From Nipponacmea schrenckii (Eukaryota > Mollusca > Gastropoda > Lottiidae), in contig CM060200.1 in assembly GCA_030562195.1 (NCBI GenBank), forward strand, positions 38,323,468 to 38,387,467: a stretch of DNA of 64,000 nucleotides, in the 5' to 3' direction. Below, in pieces: positions 36,881 to 50,800 of the stretch (positions within the stretch are counted from its first letter, which is position 1; the number at the start of each line of letters is the position of its first letter). The notes under the pieces are model-generated. The model searched no databases. It saw nothing but the letters and a program-made list of their open reading frames with translations, and was not told the origin of the DNA. The position numbers and the translations under genes are program-made.

Positions 36881-38934
36881 AGAATAGCTGTGAACTACAT
36901 TTGTTTGGGTTATTTCCATGTAAGAACCATAATGTAGTTTTGATAGTTTCGTATCTTATTGTATAAATAATGTTTTTATAAAGTTATATTTAATATTATA
37001 TCTGAGTTTGCCACAAGTACTTACAAATTGATTATACTTATCATATTTTATATCTTGTAAAAAATTTTAGATAAGTATTTTGTACAGTATTTATATGGGA
37101 ATACTTACTTTGTTTCAACTTACTATTACTACTGTTAGATTCTTTCAATTGAAATCCCAGAAAACACATATAGATATCATATCAATTTTCAAAATCAAAG
37201 TTTAGAAATCTTATTTTGGTAGTAGACACAAAACATATTCAAACATCAATTAATATCTTTATTTCATGTTATTTTATATTTTTATTATATTTTTGTGACA
37301 TGCTTTGAATTCATGCTGGTATAAGTTTAAGTTAGTCAGTTCATTGTATATTTGGTATCCAATGTATATAAGCTTTTATTTTTATATTAAAACTGTTTAA
37401 TTTACAATAATCTAGTAGCCAAATACTGTGGGGCCTGTTTCACGAAAACTTAACTTAGGATGATTTTAGTGTTCCAGTAGTCAGATCGGTCAATCACTAA
37501 AATTTATTATCCAATCAGGCTACTGTATTTCTTAAAACCTTAATTTGCATCTTTGTTAAAATTATTGTGAAACAGGTCCCATGTTTGTAAGTCAATTTTA
37601 TGGAAATCTGCTTCTAAAATTTCTATGTTACACAAGATAGAAGTTTGCTGCTTACATATCCAAATTATTTCATATAATCATTCTATTTTATTTGTACTGA
37701 TTCTGTTATGAATTGGGATGAAAATGTTTTCATGTTTCAGAATTTTTGTACTATTGTTTTTATTCTTTAATGTACGTAAAGTGTTTTAACTATGTTTCAT
37801 TAACAGATGTGTTTGTTAATAGCAGCACACATTATCTGCTTGTGTTCTTAATCATCATTAAAGTCCATCTTTTTCATAGAAATAATATAAAATTTAATTT
37901 CTTTTAGATGAAAAATGAACTATCGCAATGTGTAATATATATTATGTTTCAGTATGAGCTTGTGATCAATTGCTTTGTCTATTTTTAATTTGTATTTTAA
38001 TGTTGTATTTGGGATTATATTGAAAAGCAAAGAACAATAACTCATTTTCATATAAATAGGGTTTGATTATGCATAATATTTCTTGGTATTTTTATTTATT
38101 ATGTGATCCAATTTAATTTGACTCTCAATTAACGTGACAGGGTTTGAAGGTGCCTGTTGATTTCTTATTTTGAGGTTTCTCTAAATGTATTTTAAAATCA
38201 TTATGTTTCGGAAAGTTTTTCCCTATCTGGGATTTTATGTCAACTCCAGTATTTGATATGACATAAACCAATTACATCAATAGAATTGAATTGGAGAAAA
38301 CTTAAATAGGAATTAGACTTTTGACTACTATTCTCATCTCACCCTAAAACTAACAATTTCTTTAAACTAATATCTTCAATTACCAGTTTTGTTCTGTTGC
38401 AAATATTCTATTTCAGGTCATTATTTTGTGATTTTGACTATAACATTCCAAAGGATATATTTGTGTTTTATAAAGTTGGATTTATTCTGAATCAAACTTA
38501 AAAGCAAATTGAAAAGACCGATAGAAAGAATTACTCTATATACCATGATGTTGGGTTTTTACTGAATCAGATTTCTAAGCTATTGTATTTTTATTCACTA
38601 TCATCCAGCCTTGTTCCAATTACATATTTTATTGATTTTATTGTTATAATTGTTGAATTTATTGTCTCTATTGTATGTTCTCTATTTTTGTTAAAATAAG
38701 TGTATTTTCTCATGAATTGCTTCTCTGATTTGATTATTTGTGAAATGATACCCTCAGTCCCCAAACCACACCAGTCCTGTTAATCACTTGGCACCCATTG
38801 GTCTGCTTTTAATTTTCGTTTCCCTTGGCATATGAAAAGCCTGTACAAACGTGATAGCACATGAATCCTTGAGACTTGGTTGAAATTATCAGAAAGTGAT
38901 ACAATGAGATCAAGATCTAAACTTCTCAATTAAG
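36881..38934. other. intergenic stretch between convergent genes
   Basis: No coding exon recognised. It holds the family C MITE at 37432-37582 and otherwise unremarkable AT-rich DNA. Confidence 0.4.
37432..37582. mobile_element. MITE family C, best-preserved copy
   Basis: About 150 bp with terminal inverted repeats: the left end GGGCCTGTTTCACGAAAA mirrors the right end TTGTGAAACAGGTCCC. Diverged relatives lie at 20035-20215 and possibly 49780-49850. The interior is non-coding. Confidence 0.75.
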
Positions 38935-39200
38935 GTGATACTGCACCTTAGAATAAACATAAAATGTTAGTTCTCAAGAATGGTCAATATGAGTATAAAT
39001 ATTCATCAGTGAACTTACCTGATGTCATTAAAACAATTTATTAAGTGTTTTCAATAATCATATGCATCTTTTTGGATAATTACTTAGTTTTTCAGATATT
39101 TATTAATGGCAGCAGGTATATTTACTGATGAATAGAGCTCTTATTGGCCAAGTTTAAAATTTTCAAATTTTATGTTCATTCTAACACCTATTATCCCTAT
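38935..39200. mobile_element. MITE family A, copy 3
   Basis: Shares GGTGATACTGCACCTTAG-type left end, AAGAATGGTCAATATGAGTA, GGATAATTACTTAGTTTTTC, GCAGCAGGTATATTTACTGA and ATGTTCATTCTAACACC with the other copies. Internally shortened relative to copy 2. Confidence 0.78.
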
Positions 39201-42200
39201 AATTTGCAAGTCTTGTCTGTATCAAATAACATCAAAATAGCTGCAAAAATTTTTGCCATCAGTTTAATAGCAGAAAATATGAACATAGTAGATTTGGCTA
39301 GCTTACAGGTTAAGCACACATCATGGATCTGGCATGGAAACAAAAAGAATTGGTTACAAGATCTTGGAAAAAAGAAAACAACATAAAACAAAGCCCAATA
39401 AAATAGATCACTAAATTAAAAAAAAGAAATGAATAATTAAAATAAAAAATTGCTGTATTTCTCAACACAACCTCTTAAAGTGGAATTAACTTAATAAATA
39501 AAAATATTACATTGAATGTTAAATTTACTTCTCTTTGGGCTGAAATCTCACTGCAGCAATGGTATTTATTTTTCAATGGTGAGACCTTGTTAGCATGCTG
39601 AGCACAAAAAGAAGAAAATTTACAAAGAAAAAATAAACTTAAAAAATACAGCAACTTTTCTTTCAATACAGTTTATTGATGAACATATTTTAAGAAATAT
39701 TTTGCAAATGACATTGAAGCTATTGCTTTTTAAATGAAATAAGATCCATTGATATTTAATTCTGCAATTTTTTCAGAGAAGAATTTCATAAGTTGTATCA
39801 ACAGTAATTACCGTAGTACGCCTCAAAAGAAATTTTCTCTGTGAAACATACACTAGAATTCCTTCCAAAAAACCTTGCTGCCTTCTACAAAACTTTCTGA
39901 TAACGTTAAACAAACTGACAAATGTGCTTGCCAAGTTTATGTGCTGTGCTGTGCTTTACAAACTATATAACAAACTTGAAACTGAAGTCACCTTTCTTTT
40001 GGATCAATGAACACATTACTGATTTAACATCTTTCAAATTATCAATCAATACTATTTCACAAAACTGAAATAGGGACCAAGAATCATAAGACATTTGAAA
40101 GAAGGCAAATCCCTTTGATCAAATACCAAATTGCACATACTAGAACTATTCTTACAATAATTTCATTTAAGATTTTCCTAACTTGATGATTTAGTCTCAC
40201 TGAAAACCTCCAGTGAATCCATATCCATGTTAACTTCGCAAACTTTCTACAGAGTTGTTTGAATGACCTCTGAACTCATTATTTAGCCTTTGACACTTAA
40301 CTTTATTACACTAACAAACACTATTTAGATTAATTGTGTGAATGTATTAGATTAATGTAAAAGAGGCTGGGTGGGAGCTGATCAGTATCCTTTATAGCAA
40401 CCTCAATTTTGGAAAAATATTTTCCTGACAACAAAAGCAAATAGCACATCAATACAAAAATTCAAACAAAATTATTTGATCAAGTTCATATTTTATGGGA
40501 AGACAGCTTATTTGACATTGCTGGTTATTCTATTTATATAAAACAATACTAGAATAGGTAGGAAAAATCAACAAATTTAATTTTATATACACAGAGTCTC
40601 TAACATATTACCATAGCTATCATGAAGGCCACTGATAAACAATCTCATCAATAGAAAATAAAGATAACTAATAACTATGATAACCAAAAACATTATTTAT
40701 GATAAGATTTTAATAGATTTATTCAACTGACTATCCTATTATACACTTAGTTTTTTATTCAAAATAAGTTAGTGTTGTTTTATTTATCAATCAGATTTCT
40801 TAAATTCAATAGATATAGTAATTCATGAACAATAGCATGTCTTGATCAATTTTAAAAATAACTTAGTTTTTTTTATATTTCAAGCAGATTTCTTGCATTC
40901 AATAGATATACTTATTCCTGAACATTTGCATGTCTTGATCAATTTTAAAAATAACTTAGTTTTTTTTTTTATTTCAATCAGATTTCTTAAATTTCATAGT
41001 TATACTTATTCCTGAACAATAGCCTGTATTGATCTCGTTTGAAACAACTAATTGGTACTTAATCTTCAATATCAAGTGAGAGGATATAGAATAAACCCGT
41101 TGAGTGTAAATAAAATACTGATACTGAAATGAAGTGACAATGAAGCGTTTAATATGGTTTAGTGGGAATCACACAGGTTTCAAGTTAGGTTAGGGTGTAG
41201 GTACATTTTTTGCAGTAAAAACTTGCAGAATGTTTAATTCAAAAGTTGACAAAAAGAGTTATTGTTCCTAATAGAAAAATAGTCAAATATAATCTTAAAT
41301 GATATATTTGTGTTAACTTTTTCTTCTCTTTCTTTCAAGACAAATGGATTCTCAATAATAACAGACAATTTAGAACACAGTTAATCAACTAGTGAAAACA
41401 ATTATATAGTCTTCAAAGCATTAAAACCAATTAGTATGCGCATAATTAGTTTTACCCTTTTAAAGCAATTCTATATCAATGAACAGACCAGCTGTTAAGT
41501 AATTATGTGACCTTTTTTAAACTTTTTGCCTATGACTTTGAAGCAGTGACCAAAAATACCCAAAAGAACTAAGACATTGTTTGAGAAGAGAAACTGATGT
41601 GTGGAGTTTTTAAGGTTTAAATATTAAAAATAAAATAAGTAGAAAAACCCATAAATTACGAACTAATTACATGATTACAACTGACAATATAATCACATTG
41701 TTTGGTTTTTGATTTGGCAAGAAATGAAAAATGGTCGTCTATAAAACAATGATTGATGTATTATTTTACAACTATGGTGGAAGGATGAAAATGAATGAAT
41801 TAATGAATGGATGAATGATTTAAAATAAATAAATAATAAGTTATTATTGCTACAAAAAAAGCCTAATTTCTACATATCAGATATTGGGGGAAATATTAAT
41901 ACATTCTTTTAAGGAAAAATTTCACACAAATTTATTTTGAGTTTAAGTGTCATTAACAATTTCGTATTTTGATCACATTAACTTCACTCAAATCAAATAT
42001 AAAACTAAATCCCATTCCTAGCTCAATCTTTGGCTTGACTTACTACCAGATAACAGGCAGCAGACCCTAGTCCAAATAAACTGATTTGCATATCTCAAAC
42101 AAATTCCTTTTCAAAGGCACAATAAACAACAATTCTTGAACATCAACAACCCACACTAAGCCAAACTTGTATATCTTTAAAGCAAGATTGTGCTATTTTC

Positions 42201-44715
42201 ATATTGAGTATTGAAACCCCTTTGAATTTTTAAGCTCTAAGTTTCAAAATTTTGTATAAGCAATGAAGATATTTAGAAATTCAAATATTTAAAAAATTTC
42301 TCTTGACTATTAAAAAGATTTACAAAGCTCAATCAAATGTAAAAATATAGAGGCTGGCTTAGAGTGTCAAAACATGTGTTATCTTTCAGATCAACTTAGT
42401 GTACAATTCTCAGATCTTTATGGGATGTTTGGCCTTAATAAACAAAACAGAACTAATTCTAGTCGAAAATCAGAAATATCAAATATAAGAAAATAATGAT
42501 AAAGATGCCTTTACTATATCTTTAGAAATTTCACAAAGAACGTTCTTCATTTTATATTTGTTATAGAAGTTCTAAATTTTGTATATGGTTTTTATCATTG
42601 TATACCCTGAAAACTAAATTCAATAGATAAAATAAATGATTTTTAACTTGTTTCTGAAAACTATTTGTGTCATCTTCAGATGAATAGAAAACTCCACATT
42701 TGAAAGTGGAGAATATCAAAATTACAATACTAGAATTAATACTGAGTTGTCAATGTTTAGGCCTAGTGTACTCTAATGCTTTAGTAATAATAATAATAAT
42801 ATTAATAAATTAGACTATATCAAGGTCTCTGTACATGGTATCTACAGTTGTATATTTACATTGCATATATTTTAAACTCTGCAACAGATGCATAATAATA
42901 ATAATAATAATATTGATATACATAACAAAGTTCTCTATTTTTTTTAGGAGCCATGAATAATAAACAAAACTGGCTTTATTTTATTCGGATACCTTTCATT
43001 ATACACATTCAATTGAATCATTTTGTGTTTTTTATTCTAGAAAGATTTCAGTCAACTTCCATTATTTTAAAATGAATTATGAATCTGTATAATGAATTGA
43101 ATATAATTTAGAGGTAGAACTCTACACATCTATCAAAGGATTTCAAAATCATGCACTTTATAAAATCTGATTAACAATATGTCCTTTACAACCAGGATCT
43201 ATAAATACTTAAAATATTTAACAACTTTTTACATTTCATTATTTTTTGAGACAATTCTATGAACATTTCTCATTGTAAGGCAAACTCACAACTAATCCAG
43301 CCAAAATATAGTACGAATATACCATAGGTACATGTGAATTATTTCATTTTTAGCATATTTTAGCCTTTTATATAACACACCTTCATAAGTTCACTAATAT
43401 AGTTCATTATGAAACTGGTGTGCTATACTTGTGAACAAAATATATCTTTGAAGCAAATCCATACAAATATTTGGCAAATCAGATTTTTCTGAAATGAAAT
43501 TTTGTATAATTTGTTTTGCCTTATTTAGAGAAATCCAGTGTTAACTTTCCTCGTAAAGTGTGTTTTGATGCTCTTAGTTTACAAATACAGAAATTTGGTT
43601 ATGTTACTATTTATGACTAGAAATCTAGACTAAATCTATATTTTACAGCAATTCTTACAAAAAAAAAAAACTATGAGTTAAATAAACGGAAGCATAGGAT
43701 ATCATCTACAAAAACTTGCATAGTGTTTACTTATTAATTTTTGTACATTTTGTATTTTGGACATTTTTAATTGGTAACTAATGTATATACATTCTCTACC
43801 CCCAACCTTTAAAAATAAAAAAGTAAAACACAATCTAACAAAGAAACTAAAACCACTATAAAGCTATGTACCATGATTTTTTAAGGTAGTCGTTAATTTT
43901 TTCATAGTTAATAACTCTGTCAAAAAGACAAGTAAGAAATTTGTTCAATAATTTCTGCTTTTTTAAAACTGACAACATCACACACAAACTTAAACACAAA
44001 ACAAGGGGCTGAACTGGGTTTTTTGGTAAAGGTTTCATACAGAGATTAATACAAATTGCATAAGTACACTTTAGTCAATTAAAATATAAGAAATATTTAT
44101 TGAAGGGACAATTCACCATGTAGTTTTGAACTTCAGAAATTTTTCCTATATTTTACCAGACTGAATAACAAGAATATTTCTATAATTATCTCCCCTATCA
44201 ACACAATACCAAGAGGATAATAATAATAATAATAACTTTCACAACATATAATATAATATCAATAATGATAATAATAATAATAGGCCTTTATACAATAAAA
44301 ACGAACTCTATCACAGCCAAGCAAGCACCTGTAAGTGCCATTTGCATTCCAACCCCTTGCCAGCATAATTAGATAACCCAAGTCAGTTTCAGTCTGTCAT
44401 TGTATTGTCACTTAACCTGATGCCACTTTGAGACTGGGTTTGTCAATACAGTACTCAAAGCTAATGATGGTATTTTAGTATTTCTTTACAACTAATTTAT
44501 CTCATATTGCTCTCACTATGTATGTTTCAAATCATGAAAATTAAATTTCTCACAAAACCGTTCCCGAACCTTAAACTTGTGTCATTTTGACTTAATTCAT
44601 TCTCAAATAGTAAAAATGGGTGTTCCAATAGTTAACAAAACATTGTATATAAAAATAGGATACTGACAATGACAGACATAAAACTAAAATACGTTAATGT
44701 TTAAATGAGGTATAT
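39201..44715 (-). other. NFI 3' flank / probable long 3' untranslated region
   Basis: No exon supported. The stretch is AT-rich with a 93-bp tandem triplication (40775-41033) and TAA microsatellites near 42786-42803, 42893-42912, 44217-44235 and 44268-44282. Several TTTATT sites (AATAAA on the minus strand, for example 44096-44101) could end the NFI mRNA; which one is used cannot be told from sequence. Confidence 0.4.
40775..41033. repeat. 93-bp tandem triplication
   Basis: Three degenerate copies with period about 93 bp, each with CAGATTTCTT, AATAGATATA-like, CTTGATCAATTTTAAAAATA and ACTTAGTTTTTTT motifs. The ACTTAG marks at 40861 and 40954 set the period. Confidence 0.8.
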
Positions 44716-44873
44716 TTATCCTGTCTGATGTTTCGGAGTAGAGGAAGGGGAGGGATGTTGGGGGGTGGGGCAACCAGTTTGAGTAGGTACTGGGGTATGC
44801 CCACCATGATTTGATCCTGCCCCAGGCCCATCAGTTGTACCATCAGGGTGTGGAACTACGGGGAAATACCTCT
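44716..44873 (-). CDS. NFI: NFI exon 13 (last)
   Basis: Acceptor TTTCAG|AG, phase 1. Encodes [20 protein letters not shown], then [20 protein letters not shown], and a Ser/Pro tail ending KHQTG-stop. I do not recognise this tail from vertebrate NFIs. Confidence 0.88.
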
Positions 44874-47800
44874 CTGAAATAGATAATTTTATAGGAAGTG
44901 AAGTCATGGACACTTAAAGAGTATTTCTATTAATATAATATCTAATTTAAATTGCACAATCAGCATTTTGAATATACATAATCCCTCGTAATATGCTTTA
45001 AACAACAAATCTAACTTTCCATTCCATCTTCATAGGTTTATCCTAAATGCCTGAATATTGTTTAGTTGTCTTGGTGACATAGTCTTATATAGGGCCAGTG
45101 TTCACATAAACATTTATACAAATTTAAAACATTTTTAACAGGTTTTGAGTGAAAAGAGTCGATAGCAAAAAATTAATTATTACCTTCATTAAGAAGAGGT
45201 TCTTCTGGATTCACAGTTGGCATAATATTAGCTAGCATATTATAATCAACATTTTCATCTAGAGGGACAAAGGGAGTTGTCCAACGAGGTATAGGTGTAG
45301 ATCTTGGCGTTGTTCTAGGGGTTGCCATCGGTGATGCTATTAAACTTAACGTTGTTGGTGATATCATACCACTAATAGCATTTACTGGACTAATACTGGG
45401 GTATGTTAATACCTATAATATTAATATTATATTGTCATCACAGTTACAAGTTTCTCTTTAACTTCCTATTTTGTGTGTAATATTAGGCATCAATGGTTTT
45501 TTTAATGCAAGGCTGATACTGATACAACTATTTATAATAAAGTACTTCCCCATTTATAATTGACATACTTCCTCATATGAACAGTTCATCAATATTTTGT
45601 CAAACTATTGCTTCTGAGAGGATTTTAGGTTTAGTCTTGCAGTTAATTAAGGAAGTATTTGGATTTCTTCTTTTAAAGGACTTTTCATAACCAAAACATG
45701 AGTTTTTCTTTTCAATATGGCTGTTTAGAAGAATTCATTTGCTCAATGAGGGTGGTTTTGTTGATTATTTTAGAAGAAATACCAATTAGCACTCACCGGT
45801 ATACTACCTTGATGACCTTGAGGGTGGATGTGAGAAAAGGCATATTCAGGTCTTGAGAGTACAGAGAAAGGACTAGAAACAACGGCACGATTTATAGGTG
45901 GCGTGCCTGGTGAAGTTGATATTCCTATGCCATGATTGGCTGAAGGGGAGATACTTGATCCTGTTAATAGAAACACTATAATATTTTACCAGCATCAGGA
46001 TATATCTGTATCTTTGAATTTCAATGTGTGAGCTTATATAATGTGTGCTAAATGTGTCTTCAAGAATCATTCAATGAGTATTTACTGACACAGCCAAATC
46101 AAATGAAATCTGTGAAGTTTAGTAAGTATACCAAACAGACTTCATTATTTAATGAATATCTAAAATGGCCCATGCCTTTTTATGTAATGCAAGTGACGAA
46201 CTTATAGTGTATACTAAGTAATGGTTACTTACCATTGCCAGGAGACGGGGAAGTCATTGGTGGACTTGAACATTGTTCTGTATGACCATCTGAAGCTCTC
46301 ATGATAGCTACAGGACGTGCCAGATTCGGTGGGGGCGGGGGAGGTGGGGGTAACATGCCACTAAAGAAATGAGGCAACTTTGATGGACTTTTCATAGAAG
46401 GGCTTGAAGGACTAGCCTGAAATAAAAAGTGAGTAGAATGGTAATTTTTGATTTACTGCACAATATATAAACTGATGTATGACTACAGGCTTCAGGAACA
46501 TTTACTTTGAACAATATTTTGTCAGTATGAAAAGGTTCATATCATTTTTTTTTAAAATATGAAAGAGTCTAACATCAATAACGTAAATAATATTTACGCC
46601 TAACAGCTCTTTAATGTTAAAATTATGGTTGTCATTTTATCAATCTACCTTATCTAATGATAAAAGACAACGTCTAAAAAATGAAGCACCAGATATATAG
46701 ATATACTATTTCAGACATTTATTAACTTTACGTTTCACATGCTCATAGAGGCAGCGTTATCAAGAGAAATGCTGCCTGTAAGAGCATGTGAAACGTTGAG
46801 TTAATAAATCTATTATAGTATTTCCATATATCATCATGTGCTTCTTTACCTACACCTATTTCTATATGTTTTAAAAGGTCTAAATCTACTTACCTGACTC
46901 TGAGCATTTTGAGCTTCCTGACATACAAGGGTTACGAAATCTGAGAATGTGTCGCCACTCTCATTTTGATGGTATTTCATTACATTGACTGGACCTTGTC
47001 CAGAGTTGAGTATCATATGATGATGTTGCATACCTAAAATTCATCAAAACATTACATAATTGTTACTTCAGTAGCAAGCAAGTATTAATAAAAATAAAAT
47101 GTTATTCTATTTTAAGTAAAATTTAGTAATTTGTATTTGAATGCTGTTAGTTTAAAGGTCTAGTTTATAACTATATAGAGCTATACTAAACTATTTTTTA
47201 CTTAAGTTTATCCAAATTATTTTAAACTCGTATTGATTCTATTTTCAGTGAATCCTACGAAATTTCTACTCAGTGTTCTCCAGACCTTAAGTCAAACAGG
47301 CAAACTTGGAAGCAGCACCATAAAGTTTTTGTTTTTCATTTAGGATTCAAATATTTTTTGTAATAATTCCACTTTTTTTTATATAGTAGATAAGAAAAAA
47401 AGCGGCTTGTTCCAAACTTTAAGCCATTCTCCTAGAATTCACTGAGAATACATGGAATGAAAATGGATGAAAATGTCACCTGAATTACCGTTAGGGCTGT
47501 CCTGTTGATGGTGGGGTGTTCCAGGCGGTAAACTTCCTGGGGTGTGGGTACTCATGGGTCGTGGAGGTGTTGGAATTAGAGAAGATCGCGAAGAGTGAGC
47601 GACATGCTGCCCGTGACTATTGTTGTTGTTGTTGTTATTGACAGGCATGAAGCCCTGACGGCTATCAGGTTTTGGTTTGGAGATGAGATGAGATGAGTGA
47701 AGAGCTGAACCATGGTTTAAACCTAGATTAACACACAACAACACACATTCTGTCAATGTCTTAGTATGATTTAGTAATAACACAATCTAGTGAGTAACAA

Positions 47801-50800
47801 GATTAGTTCATCAAGCTTTACCTAGGAGTAATAGACTTTTAAAGCTAATTTTTCAAAATCTAATAAGTTTATATCACTCAGTAAAAAGTAAAAACCTACA
47901 GTTTTTAACTCGCTTTGCTGTAGAAAAGATTTCAATGAATGGGTATTTAAATGGATTGTAAAGAGGTTAACTAAATAGCATTTGCATTTGCACCAATCGA
48001 TTTTTTCAATCAGAATATGGTTCCTGCAATTTCACTAAAAGTAGCGACTAATGAGGTCACTAATCACGATGGGCCTTTGTGATACAAGCATTATTTGCCA
48101 TCAGTGACATCATCAATAACTTATGTTCAGTAAAATGCTCGAGCCCTGTCACAGTTAAAAATGAGAATGGTGTAAATAGATGCTATCAGTGTCCCTGTGT
48201 TACACATTAAACATTAAGACAAAATCTTTACAATCCTTTTTAGAAACGTTAATATATATGAACCCAACAGATCAAATTATCTATCATGATTTATCTTCAG
48301 TACAGAAACAAGTTACTGGTAGTGCTCACACGAATAGTGATTTTTGCTATTCGACTATTCGATTTGTATTCGATTAATCGATGTTATTTTCAATTAAAAA
48401 TTGCATTAAAAAATCACCTTTAATATCGGTGAAATTTGCCCAATATCCAGGTGGGTTGGTTTAAGTAGATTTTACAACACACATTTTGTAATCTTAGAAC
48501 TGGGATAACCAACAGTAGTAATCAAGAACTATTGTGTGCGAATTTATGTCCAATTTTGAAACATCAGTAGCAGTTGGGGGTGATTTATTTAAAGTTAAAT
48601 ATTTCAAAACAACACTCTTGCATTAGCTGGCATATTGGTTTGACTGCCATTATATAGACAATGTTGTTCAAAGGGGAGTTTTCAAAACGTCGGAATGTAT
48701 TATCATTTAATCTTGTTTATAGGCGAATAATCAAATAGGAAAATCTGATTCGAATAATCGCGAAAACGGATTCGAATACTAGTAATCGATTATTCGTGTG
48801 AGTACTAGTTACTGGACCAATAAATCTCCAAGGTCTGAAAATCTGTTTGTAACATCAAGTATATGTAAAGCTTTAGTCTGACTCATAACCTTTGGTAAAG
48901 CAAGATGGCATAAACTATTGAAATATTATTGTCATTGACTTTGTAAAACATAAGTTTTGGTATCGATTTTATTAGTCTTTTGTTTTCTACAAGCAGAGAG
49001 GTAAGGCAAAACACTGGAAAAGTTTAATAGTTATTCATCCCATCTTTATTACTTAAGCAAGACTAATCTTGTTTGAAATTGGCTGACAAATAACTAGCAC
49101 TAAAATACTTCTTTGACTTGACCAAGAGTACTTCTCCCACATAAACAAATAATTTTTTACTCCAACAAAAATTTTTAAGTATGCATATGTCAAAGGTCTG
49201 GGATAGGTATTTAAAATAGAATCACTTTTGGTCAAGGTTCACAACGCAAATTACTTTATCCAATGATAAGATGGCATGGATGTGAAACACAGGATCAGCC
49301 GCAGCAAATAGGCCTTTATCAGTAACGTATGAAGGCAAATTTCACCTGAACGTCTCTATTAATAGGTTAACCAATGCCCATTTTTACATTGGCTATTTTA
49401 CTGCAGTGACTCAACATTACCTTTGTTTGTTTGCTTGATGAGTCTGTTTCTCGATTCAAAATGGCCGACGCGTGAATAAGATTTTTAGAATATCACCTGA
49501 TTGAAAAGGTACATATTGATATAAATAAAAAAAATACTGACCTGGATCCATTTGATCAGTTTGCCAGGAAGTTGACTGTCCAGTAGACATACTAACAGAA
49601 GGTTTATAATATCCCATGTCACCACCATCATCTCCTACACTCTCTACATCATCTTCGGCTGATGATATAGAACTCATAGTTGTTCGTTTTCTCTTGTGGG
49701 ATGTATGACCTGACAATGAATAGAAAATATCATTAAATATCAAGTCTAAAGCAAGCCATTTATCAACAGCTTTACTTAAATGAATTTAGTGTTCCAAATG
49801 ATATCAAATTTTGTTTCATTACCCAATCACATTTCTTCTCTTATTGAAGTTGTCAGGAATAAGGCCCCAGAACATTAGTCTAAGGTATTATATAGTAAGG
49901 GTGGACACCAGGCTTGTCTTCAAATGCACCAATTATTGGTTTAATTTCTTAAGTGAAAACAAATGCTCTTCAGACAACAGTCAACTTTTCTACCTACTGC
50001 ACTAACCCACTGCTCTATGTATTTAGATTAAACAATAGCAAACACATTCCTGAAAATAGTAGTTTTGGATAATAACAATCATCTTATTACCTGAAGGACT
50101 TAAGGCTGATTGTCCATTTGGAAGATTGTGATGCATTGGTACCATATTACCTTGATCTTGTGGACTATAAGAATAATATCCTGGACTTTCAATTTTTGGT
50201 GGAGGTAACATGGTATGGGTTCCATTTTGAGGCATCATTATGGAAGCTAAAAATAGAAAAAATAGATAGTAAATCTCTCACTCTAGCTCAACACAATATT
50301 TCGATCTCCATTATTAGCTATGTGGATTCCTAAAGAACAAGTTTAATACTGTTTAATACTGTTTATAAGACATATAGAAATAGGCGTAGGTAATGAAGCA
50401 CAAGATACATGTATATGGATACACTATTTCTGACATTTATAAACTCAACATTTTACATGCTCATTCAGGCAGTCTTATCAAGAGAAATGATTTCTCTTGA
50501 TAATGCAGCCTGTATGAGCATGTGAAATGTTGAGTTAATAAATGTCAGAAATAATATATCCATATATCTTGTGCTTCATTTACAAGTTTAATATTGAGAA
50601 CTACTATTAATTGTGAATATTGAATTTAGACTCAAGAAATGACCAATATAGAGGCTCTGGAGTTTCCACCTCAATTAATTATTACACTGTTATATGTGTA
50701 ACATGCAGTATAAAATATAAAGCATACTTACACCTAGTAACAAGTAATAATTCTTTGGCTGAGAAGACTCCAGTTGCCATAATGCTGTCATTTCCTGATA

